Assembly: GCF_001583435.1 (NCBI RefSeq)
Contig: NZ_CP013251.1
Span: forward strand, 3,919,215 to 3,983,214
Direction: 5' to 3'
From: Endozoicomonas montiporae CL-33
GTDB lineage: Bacteria > Pseudomonadota > Gammaproteobacteria > Pseudomonadales > Endozoicomonadaceae
Length of the DNA: 64,000 nucleotides
The notes below the pieces were generated by a model that was given only the letters and a program-made list of their open reading frames with translations, searched no databases and was not told the DNA's origin. This document shows positions 7,911 to 15,769 of the stretch, piece after piece; the stretch's first letter is position 1; each line of letters begins with the position of its first letter. The position numbers and the translations under genes are program-made.

Positions 7911-8446
7911 GCTGCTCCCCTCCCGGTATTCCATCCACACACAACAGCGTTCAGCCTGTGGGCTTCCTTTCTGGCTGCATTGCGGGAGTTGAACGACAAG
8001 GTAATGTAACCACGTACACGACGGTCACAAAGGCGGGGTGATTGGCCTTCCAGTAAGGCGAGACGGTAAGTAGCCATAGGGCAGTCTCCTTTGAGTTTGG
8101 AGCCTGTCACCCAGTGCGAGAATACTGATATGGCGACAGGACTGAAGGGGTTCTCACCACCGGCCTCAAAGGATACCGGCCTACCCGAAGGTAGCCCCTT
8201 CAGCCCCGTCATTACATGGGTATGCTGAAGTAATACGCAACAAAAAAGCCGCTCTGCTGGCGACTGCTGCGCCTTTGAGAATACCGGGGTGAGAGTCCGG
8301 GTTCCTGATTTTGCAGGAACACTGTTAACGTTAGCGCAACGTTTTATTGCTGGCAATACCTTAACATTCCTTAACTTCTGCCTGCATCGTGAATACTGCT
8401 GATTGACGGCAAGCCGTTGAGCCTGCCGATTGATTGCCTGAATCAT
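7907..8446 (-). CDS. Ash/Icd-like protein of P4-type satellites
   Basis: The open frame reaches 8569; ATG at 8446 is the first ATG. Residues around TPVFSKAQQSPAERLFCCVL and MTGLKGLPSGRPVSFEAGG resemble the Ash family of P4-like satellites. The last 56 residues (MATYRLALLEGQSPRLCD...) have their own ATG at 8077 preceded by AAAGGAG, so a short Icd-like product (7907-8077) may be the main one. Icd-type products are reported as cell-division inhibitors. The assignment is by resemblance only; the N-terminal part is low-complexity and may not be translated. Confidence 0.45.
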   Translation of the reverse strand: MIQAINRQAQRLAVNQQYSRCRQKLRNVKVLPAIKRCANVNSVPAKSGTRTLTPVFSKAQQSPAERLFCCVLLQHTHVMTGLKGLPSGRPVSFEAGGENPFSPVAISVFSHWVTGSKLKGDCPMATYRLALLEGQSPRLCDRRVRGYITLSFNSRNAARKEAHRLNAVVCGWNTGRGAA

Positions 8447-8552
8447 GTTTGCTGTCCGTTGTCGTCTTCCAGTGCGTTTACTTCCTGCCGCTCTGGTGGT
8501 TTGTTCCTGAATGGCAAGGCGGTACTTCACGCCCTGCCATTGTTGCCGGTGT

Positions 8553-8843
8553 TTAGTGCTGGCTACCAAGCAAACGAATCTTTCTCAGGATGTTGTAGCG
8601 TTTGGCTTTGGCCTGCTTCCACTTCTCGGCAAGTACTTCTGTTTTCTGGCAACGTGGGCAGTGTTCGCCCTGCCGATCTCTGCATGTCTTGGACTGATCT
8701 GCTGTTACCTGCTCGCAATCCTGCCGTGAAGGAAACTGTTCTTTCAGCTTTGAAAGCTTCTGCTCGATCTTTGCCAGTTCACGGGAGAGGTGAAGGGCTT
8801 TCTTTTCAGGGGTGACACGAACGGTCATTGATACGGTTTTCAT
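8553..8843 (-). CDS. Small Cys-containing helical protein (96 aa)
   Basis: ATG at 8843 follows AAGGATAAG. The product starts MKTVSMTVRVTPEKKALHL, continues as a charged helix (LAKIEQKLSKLKEQF) and contains Cys residues (DCEQV, KTC, HCPRCQK) that could bind a metal, followed by a basic helix. No family is recognised. Confidence 0.55.
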   Translation of the reverse strand: MKTVSMTVRVTPEKKALHLSRELAKIEQKLSKLKEQFPSRQDCEQVTADQSKTCRDRQGEHCPRCQKTEVLAEKWKQAKAKRYNILRKIRLLGSQH

Positions 8844-8879
8844 TCTGCTTATCCTTGCCTGATTATTTAAGAGGGTTTT

Positions 8880-8900
8880 TCAGGGGTAGCTACCCTGTAT
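8880..8900. promoter_or_regulatory. Operator-like palindrome GGGGTAGCTACCCT
   Basis: AGGGTAGCTACCCC is near-palindromic and falls over the stop codon of the gene at 8890, upstream of the small gene starting at 8843. Its ACCCTGTATGTTTTTT flank is almost the same as ACCCTGCATGTTTTTT at 11290-11306, so it belongs to the element's shared motif family. Confidence 0.4.
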
Positions 8901-9294
8901 GTTTTTTATTTTCCGGTTCGTCATTGGCTGCAAACTGTTCCACCAGCATTGCAGCCAGATTCACAGTTAAGTGATTGCTTCCACGCTTTAGCCGACACTG
9001 GTTTAACAAGCTGAGTGCCTGCTCTGCTGTCTTCCTGTTCGGTAGCCAATAGCGGTTGAATTGCGCCTTACTGCCATCGTGCCGGGTGTAAGGATCGGGA
9101 GAGCGAGCAATGGTAATGCCTGCTTTTTGCAGCCTCGACACATCGGTATTCAGGCAACTGCTCCAGAACAAGCCGGGTTGGTGTTTGAAGTGATAGCCTT
9201 GATGCGGGCTGGCTACTTCAATTTGCCTTAAACCTTCCCTGCCAGATTCCAGAAAGGCATACAGGCAGTTTTCTAACTTAGTGGGTTGCTTCAT
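8890..9294 (-). CDS. Hypothetical protein, possible winged-helix (134 aa)
   Basis: ATG at 9294 follows AAGGACAACCC. The N-terminal half (LENCLYAFLESGREGLRQIEVAS...SSCLNTDVSRLQKAGITIARS) looks like a winged helix, with a helix-turn-helix segment and the wing residues FNRYWLPN. Such proteins are common next to AlpA in satellites. The function is not known. Confidence 0.55.
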   Translation of the reverse strand: MKQPTKLENCLYAFLESGREGLRQIEVASPHQGYHFKHQPGLFWSSCLNTDVSRLQKAGITIARSPDPYTRHDGSKAQFNRYWLPNRKTAEQALSLLNQCRLKRGSNHLTVNLAAMLVEQFAANDEPENKKHTG

Positions 9295-9361
9295 AATGGG
9301 TTGTCCTTTCCTGTGCTGTACGGGCTCTTCAGTGGCGACTGATAGCCCGTTACCTTCCTGC

Positions 9362-9565
9362 TCAATCGTTGGCTGCTTTTCGCTGCTGCTCCCATTCCTC
9401 CAATTCAGTGATTTTCCAGCGAGCGCAACGAATCCCCATTGAATACGACTTGGGGAACTGTATGTCTTCGTCGTTCATCCAGCGGTAAAGGGTGGTGTTA
9501 CCAATCCCGTAGCGGGTCAGTACTTCTTTGCGGGTGAGGTAGGTTTGCAGGTTTGTATTTGTCAT
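9362..9565 (-). CDS. alpA: AlpA-family DNA-binding regulator (67 aa)
   Basis: The protein matches AlpA/MerR-like short regulators: YLTRKEVLTRYGIGNTTLYRWMNDEDIQFPKSYSMG, then RWKITELEEWEQQR. The helix-turn-helix is near residues 11-29. AlpA-like proteins regulate integrase or excision genes in P4-type and related elements. The start is supported by AAGGAACC upstream. Three GGCTAAGT-type repeats lie in its upstream region at 9648-9730. Confidence 0.85.
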   Translation of the reverse strand: MTNTNLQTYLTRKEVLTRYGIGNTTLYRWMNDEDIQFPKSYSMGIRCARWKITELEEWEQQRKAAND

Positions 9566-9647
9566 TCTGCTTGGTTCCTTGCTGTGCTTTGGTTTTCCAT
9601 GAGCATGGACAAAGTTAGAAGCAGAAAAGAAAATTAGTAAGATGGTC

Positions 9648-9730
9648 TAGGTAGGCTATGTAGAGGTAATCAGGGTGGGCTAAGTTGGCTGTAGCCCCTA
9701 TGAATAAAGAGCTACAGGGTAGGCTAAGTT
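9648..9730. promoter_or_regulatory. Three iterated GGTNGGCTAAGT repeats plus a hairpin upstream of alpA
   Basis: Direct repeats GGTAGGCTATGT (about 9650), GGGTGGGCTAAGT (about 9673) and GGGTAGGCTAAGT (about 9717) lie between alpA and the preceding gene's stop. CTGTAGC (9690-9696) pairs with GCTACAG (9710-9716), a possible terminator of the upstream gene. The repeats are candidate binding sites for AlpA or another element regulator. Confidence 0.45.
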
Positions 9731-10772
9731 ATTTTTTGTTTCTTATCATTAAGTAGTCTTCCAGCGATGGATAATATTCACTTCCTCCTTCTGGTGCCCA
9801 CCCTATGATCTGTGCCAACTTATCTCTCCCTCCCATCTTCGGGTAGCGTTCATCAAGTAATGCTTGAGCTGCAATTTTCGGTGTTCGTTTTCCAGTTCCA
9901 TTTTCTACTAGCTCAAGCCATACACTGATAGCTGCCCATAACTTTTCGCTGAGGTAAGGATTGTTTTTGGTAAACAGGGCATCCAATGAGGCATTATTAA
10001 CGGGCTGCTTATTATGTGGTTCTGTTGGATGTTTATAAGGAAAGTTCAACCCATTTGATTTCGCCCATTCTGTTATAAACTTGCTTTGCAGGTAAATGAT
10101 CTCAGGTTTGTTGTCTGATTCGTCCTTAATGACTTCAGGTTCCGCTAAGCCTTCTCTGTTAATCACTACTCTGATTTGTCCGTAATATAAATCCGCTTTT
10201 TCCCATCCCGCTATATTTTTTTTCTTTGCAACAAGAACTAACAAGTCCGATTCGTCGTCACCAAATGCAGAGACTTTTTTGATTTCTTGAGGGTCAATTC
10301 CAGCCAAGAGCAAGCAGGCTTCATCCAGTCTGTAATAGTCTCGGATATTCCAATATGACAGGTCTATCTGTGATTTGGGTGCTTCATCCTGCAAGCTGAT
10401 CAAGCTATTAAGATCGACTCGTTTGACTCTCAGAGAGGATTTAGAAACGGTAAATTTATGCCTGAATATACCACCATCACTCCACCTCAGGTCATGACTG
10501 ATAGTACCTTCACCACACTCAAGGATCGCAGACGCAACCATTGGCGAAACCTGCTCATAATCCGGGAATTGAGCGGTGGGTTCTTCGTCTGTAAAGCCAC
10601 CATACTCAATAACCTCATAAGGAACCTGCTTTACCATATCTGAAACTTTGAACTGGTAATATGCTGGCAATACTCCCTCACAAATCATTTGCTCAATCAG
10701 GTCATTACTTAGCCCTGCAATCTCAACTCCCATGCTCAAAGTGACATACTTGGTAAGTGCGTCAATTTTCAT
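9729..10772 (-). CDS. Element-encoded protein of unknown function (347 aa)
   Basis: ATG at 10772 is preferred (upstream GGGGGCAG); a longer TTG-initiated frame to 10859 is unlikely. A central motif, YWNIRDYYRLDEACLLLAGIDPQEI, is of a kind seen in proteins of integrative elements. The C-terminus (KIAAQALLDERYPKMGGRDKLAQIIGW...SLEDYLMIRNKK) is helical. No catalytic motif is visible. It lies between the toxin-antitoxin remnant and alpA. Confidence 0.65.
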   Translation of the reverse strand: MKIDALTKYVTLSMGVEIAGLSNDLIEQMICEGVLPAYYQFKVSDMVKQVPYEVIEYGGFTDEEPTAQFPDYEQVSPMVASAILECGEGTISHDLRWSDGGIFRHKFTVSKSSLRVKRVDLNSLISLQDEAPKSQIDLSYWNIRDYYRLDEACLLLAGIDPQEIKKVSAFGDDESDLLVLVAKKKNIAGWEKADLYYGQIRVVINREGLAEPEVIKDESDNKPEIIYLQSKFITEWAKSNGLNFPYKHPTEPHNKQPVNNASLDALFTKNNPYLSEKLWAAISVWLELVENGTGKRTPKIAAQALLDERYPKMGGRDKLAQIIGWAPEGGSEYYPSLEDYLMIRNKK

Positions 10773-10863
10773 CGCTGCCCCCAGCAAACCTACATTAAGT
10801 AGCCAGACAGAGCGGGTAGGTAATCCGCCTTTTCGGGTAGCTCTCCCTAGTCTGACCAAACGC

Positions 10864-11073
10864 TTACCGGTAAACCCCTTTCCGGTGGCCTACCTTCACT
10901 ACTTCGATTATCAGTTGTCCGTTGTGTATCTGGTATATCAGCCGGTAGTCACCAGCCCTTACCCAATATGTATGTTCTGTGCCTGCCAGCTTCCGGCATT
11001 CGTCCGAGTGTGGATCGTCCACCAGCAATTCAGCCAAAGCTACCAGTTTATTTACTGTTGTATTGGGTAGCTT
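10864..11073 (-). pseudogene. RelE-type toxin remnant, N-terminus deleted
   Basis: The frame KLPNTTVNKLVALAELLVDD...HTYWVRAGDYRLIYQI...VKVGHRKGVYR is the conserved core and C-terminus of RelE/ParE-type mRNA-interferase toxins. No ATG, GTG or TTG exists before it in frame; a TGA lies immediately upstream at 11074-11076. About 15-20 N-terminal residues that normally precede KLP are missing, and the frame is fused out of register to the end of the antitoxin gene. It is probably non-functional. Confidence 0.7.
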
Positions 11074-11248
11074 TCAGAGACTTGATCACTTCACCACGGG
11101 ATACCGTGTCTTCATCCCTGCGCTCTGCAACTGTGGCAAGGTCTTCAAGGTCTTCTAATAGTTCCTGGTACTGATCGACAGGCAGGACAACAAAAACACG
11201 ATTGCCTTGTTCATCGATAATGTATTGCGGTTTGGCTGGTGCTGGCAT
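11048..11248 (-). CDS. RelB/Phd-like antitoxin (66 aa), probably C-terminally altered
   Basis: ATG at 11248 follows GGAGG with 7-nt spacing. PQYIIDEQGNRVFVVLPVDQYQELLEDLEDLATVAERRDEDTVSRGEVIKSLK is typical of antitoxins paired with RelE toxins: a short DNA-binding N-terminus and an acidic toxin-wrapping helix. The last residues (ATQYNSK) come from the deletion junction with the toxin. It may still act as a repressor. Confidence 0.75.
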   Translation of the reverse strand: MPAPAKPQYIIDEQGNRVFVVLPVDQYQELLEDLEDLATVAERRDEDTVSRGEVIKSLKATQYNSK

Positions 11249-11261
11249 TGTGCCGCCTCCA

Positions 11262-11300
11262 GTATTAAATCGGGTATTTTCGGGTGACCTACCCTGCATG
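11262..11300. promoter_or_regulatory. Operator-like repeat upstream of the antitoxin gene
   Basis: CGGGTATTTTCGGGTGACCT followed by ACCCTG lies between the integrase stop and the antitoxin start. It nearly duplicates the inverted string at 4836-4858. Related GGGTAGCT/CCCT palindromes lie at 8883 and 10835. The pattern suggests one regulator acting at several element promoters. Confidence 0.45.
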
Positions 11301-11311
11301 TTTTTTAAAAA

Positions 11312-12697
11312 CTATGCCTTGTTGCCGGACTGCTTATACTGCTCCAGATCAACGACCTTTACGTTTTCACCTTTCAGTATCTTATCCAGAAAGGCATCGT
11401 ACTTTTTCAGGGCTTCCCGTTTCTCTGGCAGTCGGTCTGAATGATCATAGTGCTTGCTCTCAATGCTGCCATCCTCACGACTTTGAATGAGGTATCTCTG
11501 CTCACGGGGTACACGACATTCAATAAGTAAGCTGGTTGCTGTGCGTCTGAAATCTTTTGGGGTGAATCGCTCCGGGGCTTTCTCGCCTTTGGCTCTCGCT
11601 TCTACTTCCAGAAAGTTACAGTATCGGCCTACCTTTACACCCAGCGTAGTTTCACTGATAGGTTTGCTTCCCCTGATAGTAAATATCCATTCAAAGCTGC
11701 CTGAAATATCCCTCAAATCATACAGTATTTGCATTGACCGTGGTGTTAGCGGCATTACCCGTTTGCGAGGCTCACCACGCCCTTTACCATCCATAAAGGT
11801 AAGGGTTCGTCTTTCAAAGTCCACATCTGACCACTTGCATTCAATTAACTGCTCTGGCCTGTTGCCCCCAGTTGACAGCATAAGTTTAAGCAACAAGCCG
11901 AATACCGGGCTACACCTTCCCATAGCGTGATCAAAGCCATACCAGAACTTTTTCACTTCAGCATGGGAAAGGGTGCGTTCCCTCACATACTCAAAAGCCT
12001 TTTGACTGGTAACATTGGCTACCGGGTTATGCTCGATATGAAAACGTGTATTGTGGTGTACCTGCTCCATTGGGTCATTGTCGGCTTTAATGCCATAAGC
12101 AAATGAGGAATGAAGATAGCTTCTGACCCGATTGGCTATTGTCGTTCCACCTCCCTCTATGATTCGCCGAATAATTTTAACTATGTCATCAGAAGTGATA
12201 TCACGCGCTTTCGTTTTTGACAGTTCAGGAAATGCTCGGTGTACATGCTTGTTCAATGCGTTTCTGACATCTTTTTCTGACTTCTTTTTATTCTTGTTTC
12301 TCAAAGAAGCAATATAGTTGTCGCAAAGCTGTTGAAGTGATCCTTGAGAGGCTTCTATCTGCGCCTGAGCTTTCAACTCTTTTGCTGCCTGATTTTGCTT
12401 GAGTAACTCAGCTTCCAGATAACCCTTGAGATCACCACCGCACTCTCTCCGGGTTCTTGCCAACTCTTGAGCTTTGTCCCTGCATTCAGCCAATGTGTAA
12501 CCGTGGCTGCTCTTTGTGATTTTGTACTGCCCTACTTTGATAAGGTTCTCGTCACCTTTGTTTCGATAACGATAGTAAGCCTCAACATTCCCTGAGGCAC
12601 GTTTCCAGAACAGTAACGCGCCATCCCCCCGACTACCTACAGATTCACTCGCCTTACCTTGTAGGTTTCTCAGTTGTAAGTCTGTCAGCTTTCCCAT
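11312..12697 (-). CDS. Tyrosine recombinase (P4-type integrase, 461 aa)
   Basis: The N-terminus has the DUF4102-like arm-binding region, followed by a SAM-like core-binding domain near 115-210. The catalytic domain carries Arg280 (STGGNRPEQL), Arg384 in TPKDFRRT (Lys where His is common) and Tyr417 in KHYDHSDRLPEKREAL, the usual P4-integrase ending. It catalyses integration at and excision from the 20-bp att core 209 bp upstream of its start. Candidate arm-type repeats lie at both ends of the element. It appears intact. Confidence 0.95.
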   Translation of the reverse strand: MGKLTDLQLRNLQGKASESVGSRGDGALLFWKRASGNVEAYYRYRNKGDENLIKVGQYKITKSSHGYTLAECRDKAQELARTRRECGGDLKGYLEAELLKQNQAAKELKAQAQIEASQGSLQQLCDNYIASLRNKNKKKSEKDVRNALNKHVHRAFPELSKTKARDITSDDIVKIIRRIIEGGGTTIANRVRSYLHSSFAYGIKADNDPMEQVHHNTRFHIEHNPVANVTSQKAFEYVRERTLSHAEVKKFWYGFDHAMGRCSPVFGLLLKLMLSTGGNRPEQLIECKWSDVDFERRTLTFMDGKGRGEPRKRVMPLTPRSMQILYDLRDISGSFEWIFTIRGSKPISETTLGVKVGRYCNFLEVEARAKGEKAPERFTPKDFRRTATSLLIECRVPREQRYLIQSREDGSIESKHYDHSDRLPEKREALKKYDAFLDKILKGENVKVVDLEQYKQSGNKA

Positions 12698-12734
12698 GGC
12701 CTGTACTCCTGTTCTTATTTTTGATCTGCCGGGG

Positions 12735-12792
12735 TTGCTCCCTGTAAGGAAAGGGCGAATTTGCTCCCCTTATTGCTCCCCGTTTCTATCGG
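12735..12792. repeat. Candidate integrase arm-type sites, right end
   Basis: Three TTGCTCCC boxes occur at about 12735, 12761 and 12773, between the integrase start and the right att repeat. The last two match the pair at 1933-1962 in both spacing and flank (ATTGCTCCCCGTTT...TCGG). Confidence 0.5.
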
Positions 12793-12905
12793 CATAGTGA
12801 GGAATACTATAGTACAGAAAAGTACGAAAAGGGAATTAAAGCCCCATATATCAAGGGCTTTAGAGGTTATTAAGGAATTGTACGGTAGTACTAAGAATAA
12901 AAAGA

Positions 12906-12925
12906 AGGCTGACAAGACGTCAGCC
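12906..12925. repeat. Right attachment site, doubling as terminator of the DUF2147 gene
   Basis: This is the same 20-bp hairpin as at 1823-1842. It lies 63 bp downstream of the minus-strand DUF2147 gene and is followed on that strand by TTCTTTTTATTC, a terminator-like tail supplied by the element. The insertion therefore restores a terminator for the host gene. Confidence 0.8.
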
Positions 12926-12987
12926 TGACTATTAATTAGAAGGCTATATGGCCAGTGTCAAATAAAGCAGGATTGAAAGGAACTGAA

Positions 12988-13416
12988 CTAGTTTGCCTTG
13001 AGCCAGACCTGAGTTCTGCCCAGCAAGGCGAAGCCCAGATAACCCCTGACTTTTAACTTCTCGCCTCCGTCTATCAGCGACAGGCTGGCGCTGTATATTT
13101 TTCCGGAAGCAGGATCAAGAATTTTACCATCGTCGTATTTATCGCCATCCTTCGTTAACCCCCAGATAAAGGTCATTCCCTCTATTTTCTGGTTCTTGAA
13201 CTCTCCAGTGCATTCATCACAGAGTTTATCTCTGGATTCGGGGTCTGCGATCTGCTCAATACGCCCTTTCAGCTGATTATCTTCCATATAAATGGAGACA
13301 AGGCTTTCAACTTCATTGGTCTTTTCATTCACGGTGTGCCACTGGCCTACATAGTCATTGGCAGAAACAGCGAGCGATAAGCAACAGGCAGAGGCGAGTA
13401 AAAGTTTTTTCAGCAT
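12988..13416 (-). CDS. DUF2147 family secreted protein (142 aa)
   Basis: A signal peptide (MLKKLLLASACCLSLAVSA-ND) precedes a DUF2147 body: YVGQWHTVNEKTNEVESLVSIYMEDNQLKGRIEQI, CDECTGEFKNQKIEGMTFIWGL, DGKILDPASGKIYSASL and LKVRGYLGFALLGRTQVW. The family is a small lipocalin-like beta-barrel of unknown function, usually periplasmic or outer-membrane-associated. ATG at 13416 is chosen to begin the signal peptide; the frame extends to 13467 without benefit. Its terminator is the right att repeat of the integrated element. Confidence 0.85.
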   Translation of the reverse strand: MLKKLLLASACCLSLAVSANDYVGQWHTVNEKTNEVESLVSIYMEDNQLKGRIEQIADPESRDKLCDECTGEFKNQKIEGMTFIWGLTKDGDKYDDGKILDPASGKIYSASLSLIDGGEKLKVRGYLGFALLGRTQVWLKAN

Positions 13417-13595
13417 AATTTTCTTCTTATTGTTTTGGCAGCAGATAGTCAGATCAGACCATAGCAAGCCGCATAAAGGCAGACAACACTTATCTTGCGA
13501 ACGATCTCCGTACTGATAGCTGAATCGTTTCTATTCCTGTAATGTAAAGCCCTCGTTCCCATCAGATAAATTCACTGCACCTGTTGTTCACTGTT

Positions 13596-14097
13596 ATGCG
13601 TCACTTCATTTCCGCACTGGCCTTTTCGTTGCCATTGACTGCTTTTGCTTCTGCCCAGCTCGCTAACCAGCAGGGACACCCTGTTGCTGATCCTGCCAAA
13701 GCCCGCTTTGTTCGTACAGTGACCTACTCCCTCCACTTAGTCCAGCAACGGTGACGCTTGAGTATCTGTCCAGAGGCTTATCTGTCTGTCGAGTAGGCTG
13801 TTTTCTCAGCCACCAAACCCATTATGCAGGGCTTCGCAGTGGTTTGAGAGTAATACAGGGGCTTGCTCTACGCAAGCCTCGCTATCCATCTCCATCCAAA
13901 CCTTCAAAGGTCGCTATGCTCCCAATGAGAGGCTATGGATGGAGAATTTCGCGGATTCCGTTAAAATTCTGTCTGAAATATCAAAAGAGGAAGAGACCGT
14001 TATTGTGAATGCCCTTGAAAACAGCCCTGCATGGACACCGGCAACACTGCGGGGAGTGACTGTCGATCACCAGCAAGTGATGACGCTTTCCTTGTGA
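13596..14097 (+). pseudogene. Degraded secreted-protein gene
   Basis: ATG at 13596 gives a signal peptide (MRHFISALAFSLPLTAFASA-QL) and a 52-residue frame ending at 13754. A second frame, offset by one, opens just after and continues to TGA 14095-14097 with SIQTFKGRYAPNERLWMENFADSVK and ALENSPAWTPATLRGV. The intervening piece contains the hairpin GGCTTGC/GCAAGCC at about 13861-13880. Together they look like one exported protein broken by frameshift or insertion. Its family is unknown. Confidence 0.35.
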
Positions 14098-14103
14098 AAT
14101 GAA

Positions 14104-14133
14104 TCCGGCCAGCGGCATTAACCGGCTGGCCTG
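14104..14133 (-). terminator. Possible terminator of the ccm operon
   Basis: GGCCAGC and GCTGGCC form a 7-bp G/C-rich stem around the ccmI stop codon. On the minus strand the tail is only weakly T-rich (ATTCATTT). Confidence 0.4.
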
Positions 14134-15302
14134 ATTAACAGCTCAACAACTTCCGCACTTTCCAGGCGTACGGATTTAACTTCACCTTTATAATCAGGAT
14201 TGGTGACATCGCCTGACAGACTGATCGTGGCGACGACATCAAGCAATGCGGTTTCTGATAGTTTATTGCCGCCCATCATCATCGCTGTGCTGTCGTCTAA
14301 TACAACTTCCCTTGGAAGCTCTGACACCAGCACCGGCTTCACGGCTAAAGGCATGCGACCTTCTTTCGCCCGGGCAAACACCATGACACGGGTATTCCCC
14401 GGCAGGGACTGCAACTCTGGCGACAGAGAAACCATCACACGGACACCTGGCATCGGTTCACCCAACATCTTCTTCGCCTGATTAATGCCAGTCAGTAACG
14501 ACTCCCTTGCAACCGGATCGGTTTCAACCGACAGGGCTTTATCCCATAGAGCCATCGCTCCGGCGTAGTCTTTCTGCTCGAACGCGGCAATACCCTGCAT
14601 TCCCAATGCCGTGGTATTAAACTCGTTGCGTGTCAGGGCTTCATGGAGTAGCTGGCCAATCTCCCGATCAAACTGGTTGCTATTTTTCAGATACAACACC
14701 TGTGCCAGTTGTGCAGCCCCCTGATCACTGTCTGTCAGTTGATAAAAGCGCCGATAAGCCTGTTCTGAATCACTCATGCGTCCCAAAGCCAGATAACGTC
14801 CACCCAGCAGATACAGAGCCTGAGGGCTGTCTGGTTTTCTCTGCTGCCAGTTTTCCAGAGTTTCCAGCAGTGAATCGGCATTCAGTTCAGGTTCAGCCAA
14901 TGCTTCCGCCACCTGCAACTCGGTCTGGGCACCCAGCTTCCAGTACAAAGGTAATGCCAACAGGGGAATCAATAACAGCAGAGCGACAGACATCGCAATA
15001 CCGGGGCGGCTATCAAAAGAGCGACTATCAAAAGAGCGACCGGACTTCCGTTCTGCTTCCGGAACATCATCCAGCAATTTTTTTTCAAGTTCCGCACGCA
15101 TCTCTGCCGCCACCGACGAGGTAACCACCCCCCGTTCAAGTTGAGCTTCCAGCTCTTTCAGCTGTTCCTGAAACTCCTCAATATTGGTTTCCTGAGCTGA
15201 AACCCCAGACGATTTGCGTCGTTTAACCAGCAGAGGAGCGACAGCGAGAGCAATGGCAGCCAGAATCAGTAAGGCGGCAGAAAACCAAAAATTCATTATC
15301 AT
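14118..15302 (-). CDS. ccmI: Cytochrome c biogenesis protein CcmI
   Basis: An N-terminal membrane helix (FWFSAALLILAAIALAVAPLLV) is followed by a cytoplasmic coiled coil (IEEFQEQLKELEAQLERG), a second membrane helix near residue 105-120 and periplasmic TPR repeats (YLLGGRYLALGRMSDSEQAYRRFY). The C-terminal domain is MPGVRVMVSLSPEL-type. CcmI chaperones apocytochrome c to the CcmF/H haem lyase. ATG at 15302 overlaps the ccmH stop by 4 bp, indicating coupled translation. Confidence 0.92.
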   Translation of the reverse strand: MIMNFWFSAALLILAAIALAVAPLLVKRRKSSGVSAQETNIEEFQEQLKELEAQLERGVVTSSVAAEMRAELEKKLLDDVPEAERKSGRSFDSRSFDSRPGIAMSVALLLLIPLLALPLYWKLGAQTELQVAEALAEPELNADSLLETLENWQQRKPDSPQALYLLGGRYLALGRMSDSEQAYRRFYQLTDSDQGAAQLAQVLYLKNSNQFDREIGQLLHEALTRNEFNTTALGMQGIAAFEQKDYAGAMALWDKALSVETDPVARESLLTGINQAKKMLGEPMPGVRVMVSLSPELQSLPGNTRVMVFARAKEGRMPLAVKPVLVSELPREVVLDDSTAMMMGGNKLSETALLDVVATISLSGDVTNPDYKGEVKSVRLESAEVVELLIRPAG

Positions 15303-15769
15303 TGTTTACCGTCCATTATTTTATCCAGCTCAACCTGTTCTGCCGTGCTCAGCACACCGGGCTGATGGGTCTTGCGATGTTTTCTTAATAATAAGCCGAG
15401 AATACCCAATGCCAGTATCAGAAGAAGCAAGGGACCAAACCAGAGCAGGAAGGTTTCAGCATTGAGCCGCGGCTTGTAAAGCACAAAATCGCCATAGCGT
15501 GCCTGCATGAATTGAATAATGGCCTGATCATCCATGTCTTCATTGATCATCCGGTAAACTTCACGACGTAAGTCTTCTGAAATACCAGCGTTGGAATCGG
15601 CAATGGACTGGTTCTGGCACTGTGGACAACGCAATTCCGTTGTCAGCTGAATAAACCGGTTCTGCTCTTCGGGGTTTGTAAATACATAGTCTTCTACGAC
15701 AGCAGCACCTGCTGTCATCACCAGACAGAACGACAGCAGGCAGATAATCGGTTGAACGAGTCTTTGCAT
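15299..15769 (-). CDS. ccmH: Cytochrome c biogenesis protein CcmH (thiol-disulfide subunit)
   Basis: The signal peptide is followed by the conserved RCPQCQNQSIADSNAGISEDLRREVY motif, whose CxxC pair reduces apocytochrome c before haem ligation. YKPRLNAETFLLWFGPLLLLILALGIL is the C-terminal membrane anchor. It abuts ccmG and overlaps ccmI by 4 bp. Confidence 0.95.
   Translation of the reverse strand: MQRLVQPIICLLSFCLVMTAGAAVVEDYVFTNPEEQNRFIQLTTELRCPQCQNQSIADSNAGISEDLRREVYRMINEDMDDQAIIQFMQARYGDFVLYKPRLNAETFLLWFGPLLLLILALGILGLLLRKHRKTHQPGVLSTAEQVELDKIMDGKQ

Larger units (their letters stand above)
1823..12925. mobile_element. Integrated satellite-like element, about 11.1 kb, with flanking 20-bp att repeats
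   Basis: Identical 20-bp repeats (AGGCTGACAAGACGTCAGCC) at 1823-1842 and 12906-12925 bracket a block whose genes all read leftward from a tyrosine integrase at the right end. The cargo resembles P4-type satellites or small integrative elements: integrase, AlpA, Zn-finger/Toprim primase, DUF3987 protein and an Ash/Icd-like product. No capsid, tail or conjugation genes are seen. The right-hand repeat is the terminator hairpin of the DUF2147 gene at 12988. Replication as an excised circle is inferred from the primase, not shown. Confidence 0.85.

Noticed and set aside
12715..12915. 66-residue frame between the integrase and the right att site
   Set aside because: It overlaps the putative arm-type sites and the att hairpin and has no recognisable ribosome site or family.
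13751..14008. 85-residue plus-strand frame
   Set aside because: It has no coding character; the overlapping frame ending at 14097 looks more like the remains of the real gene.
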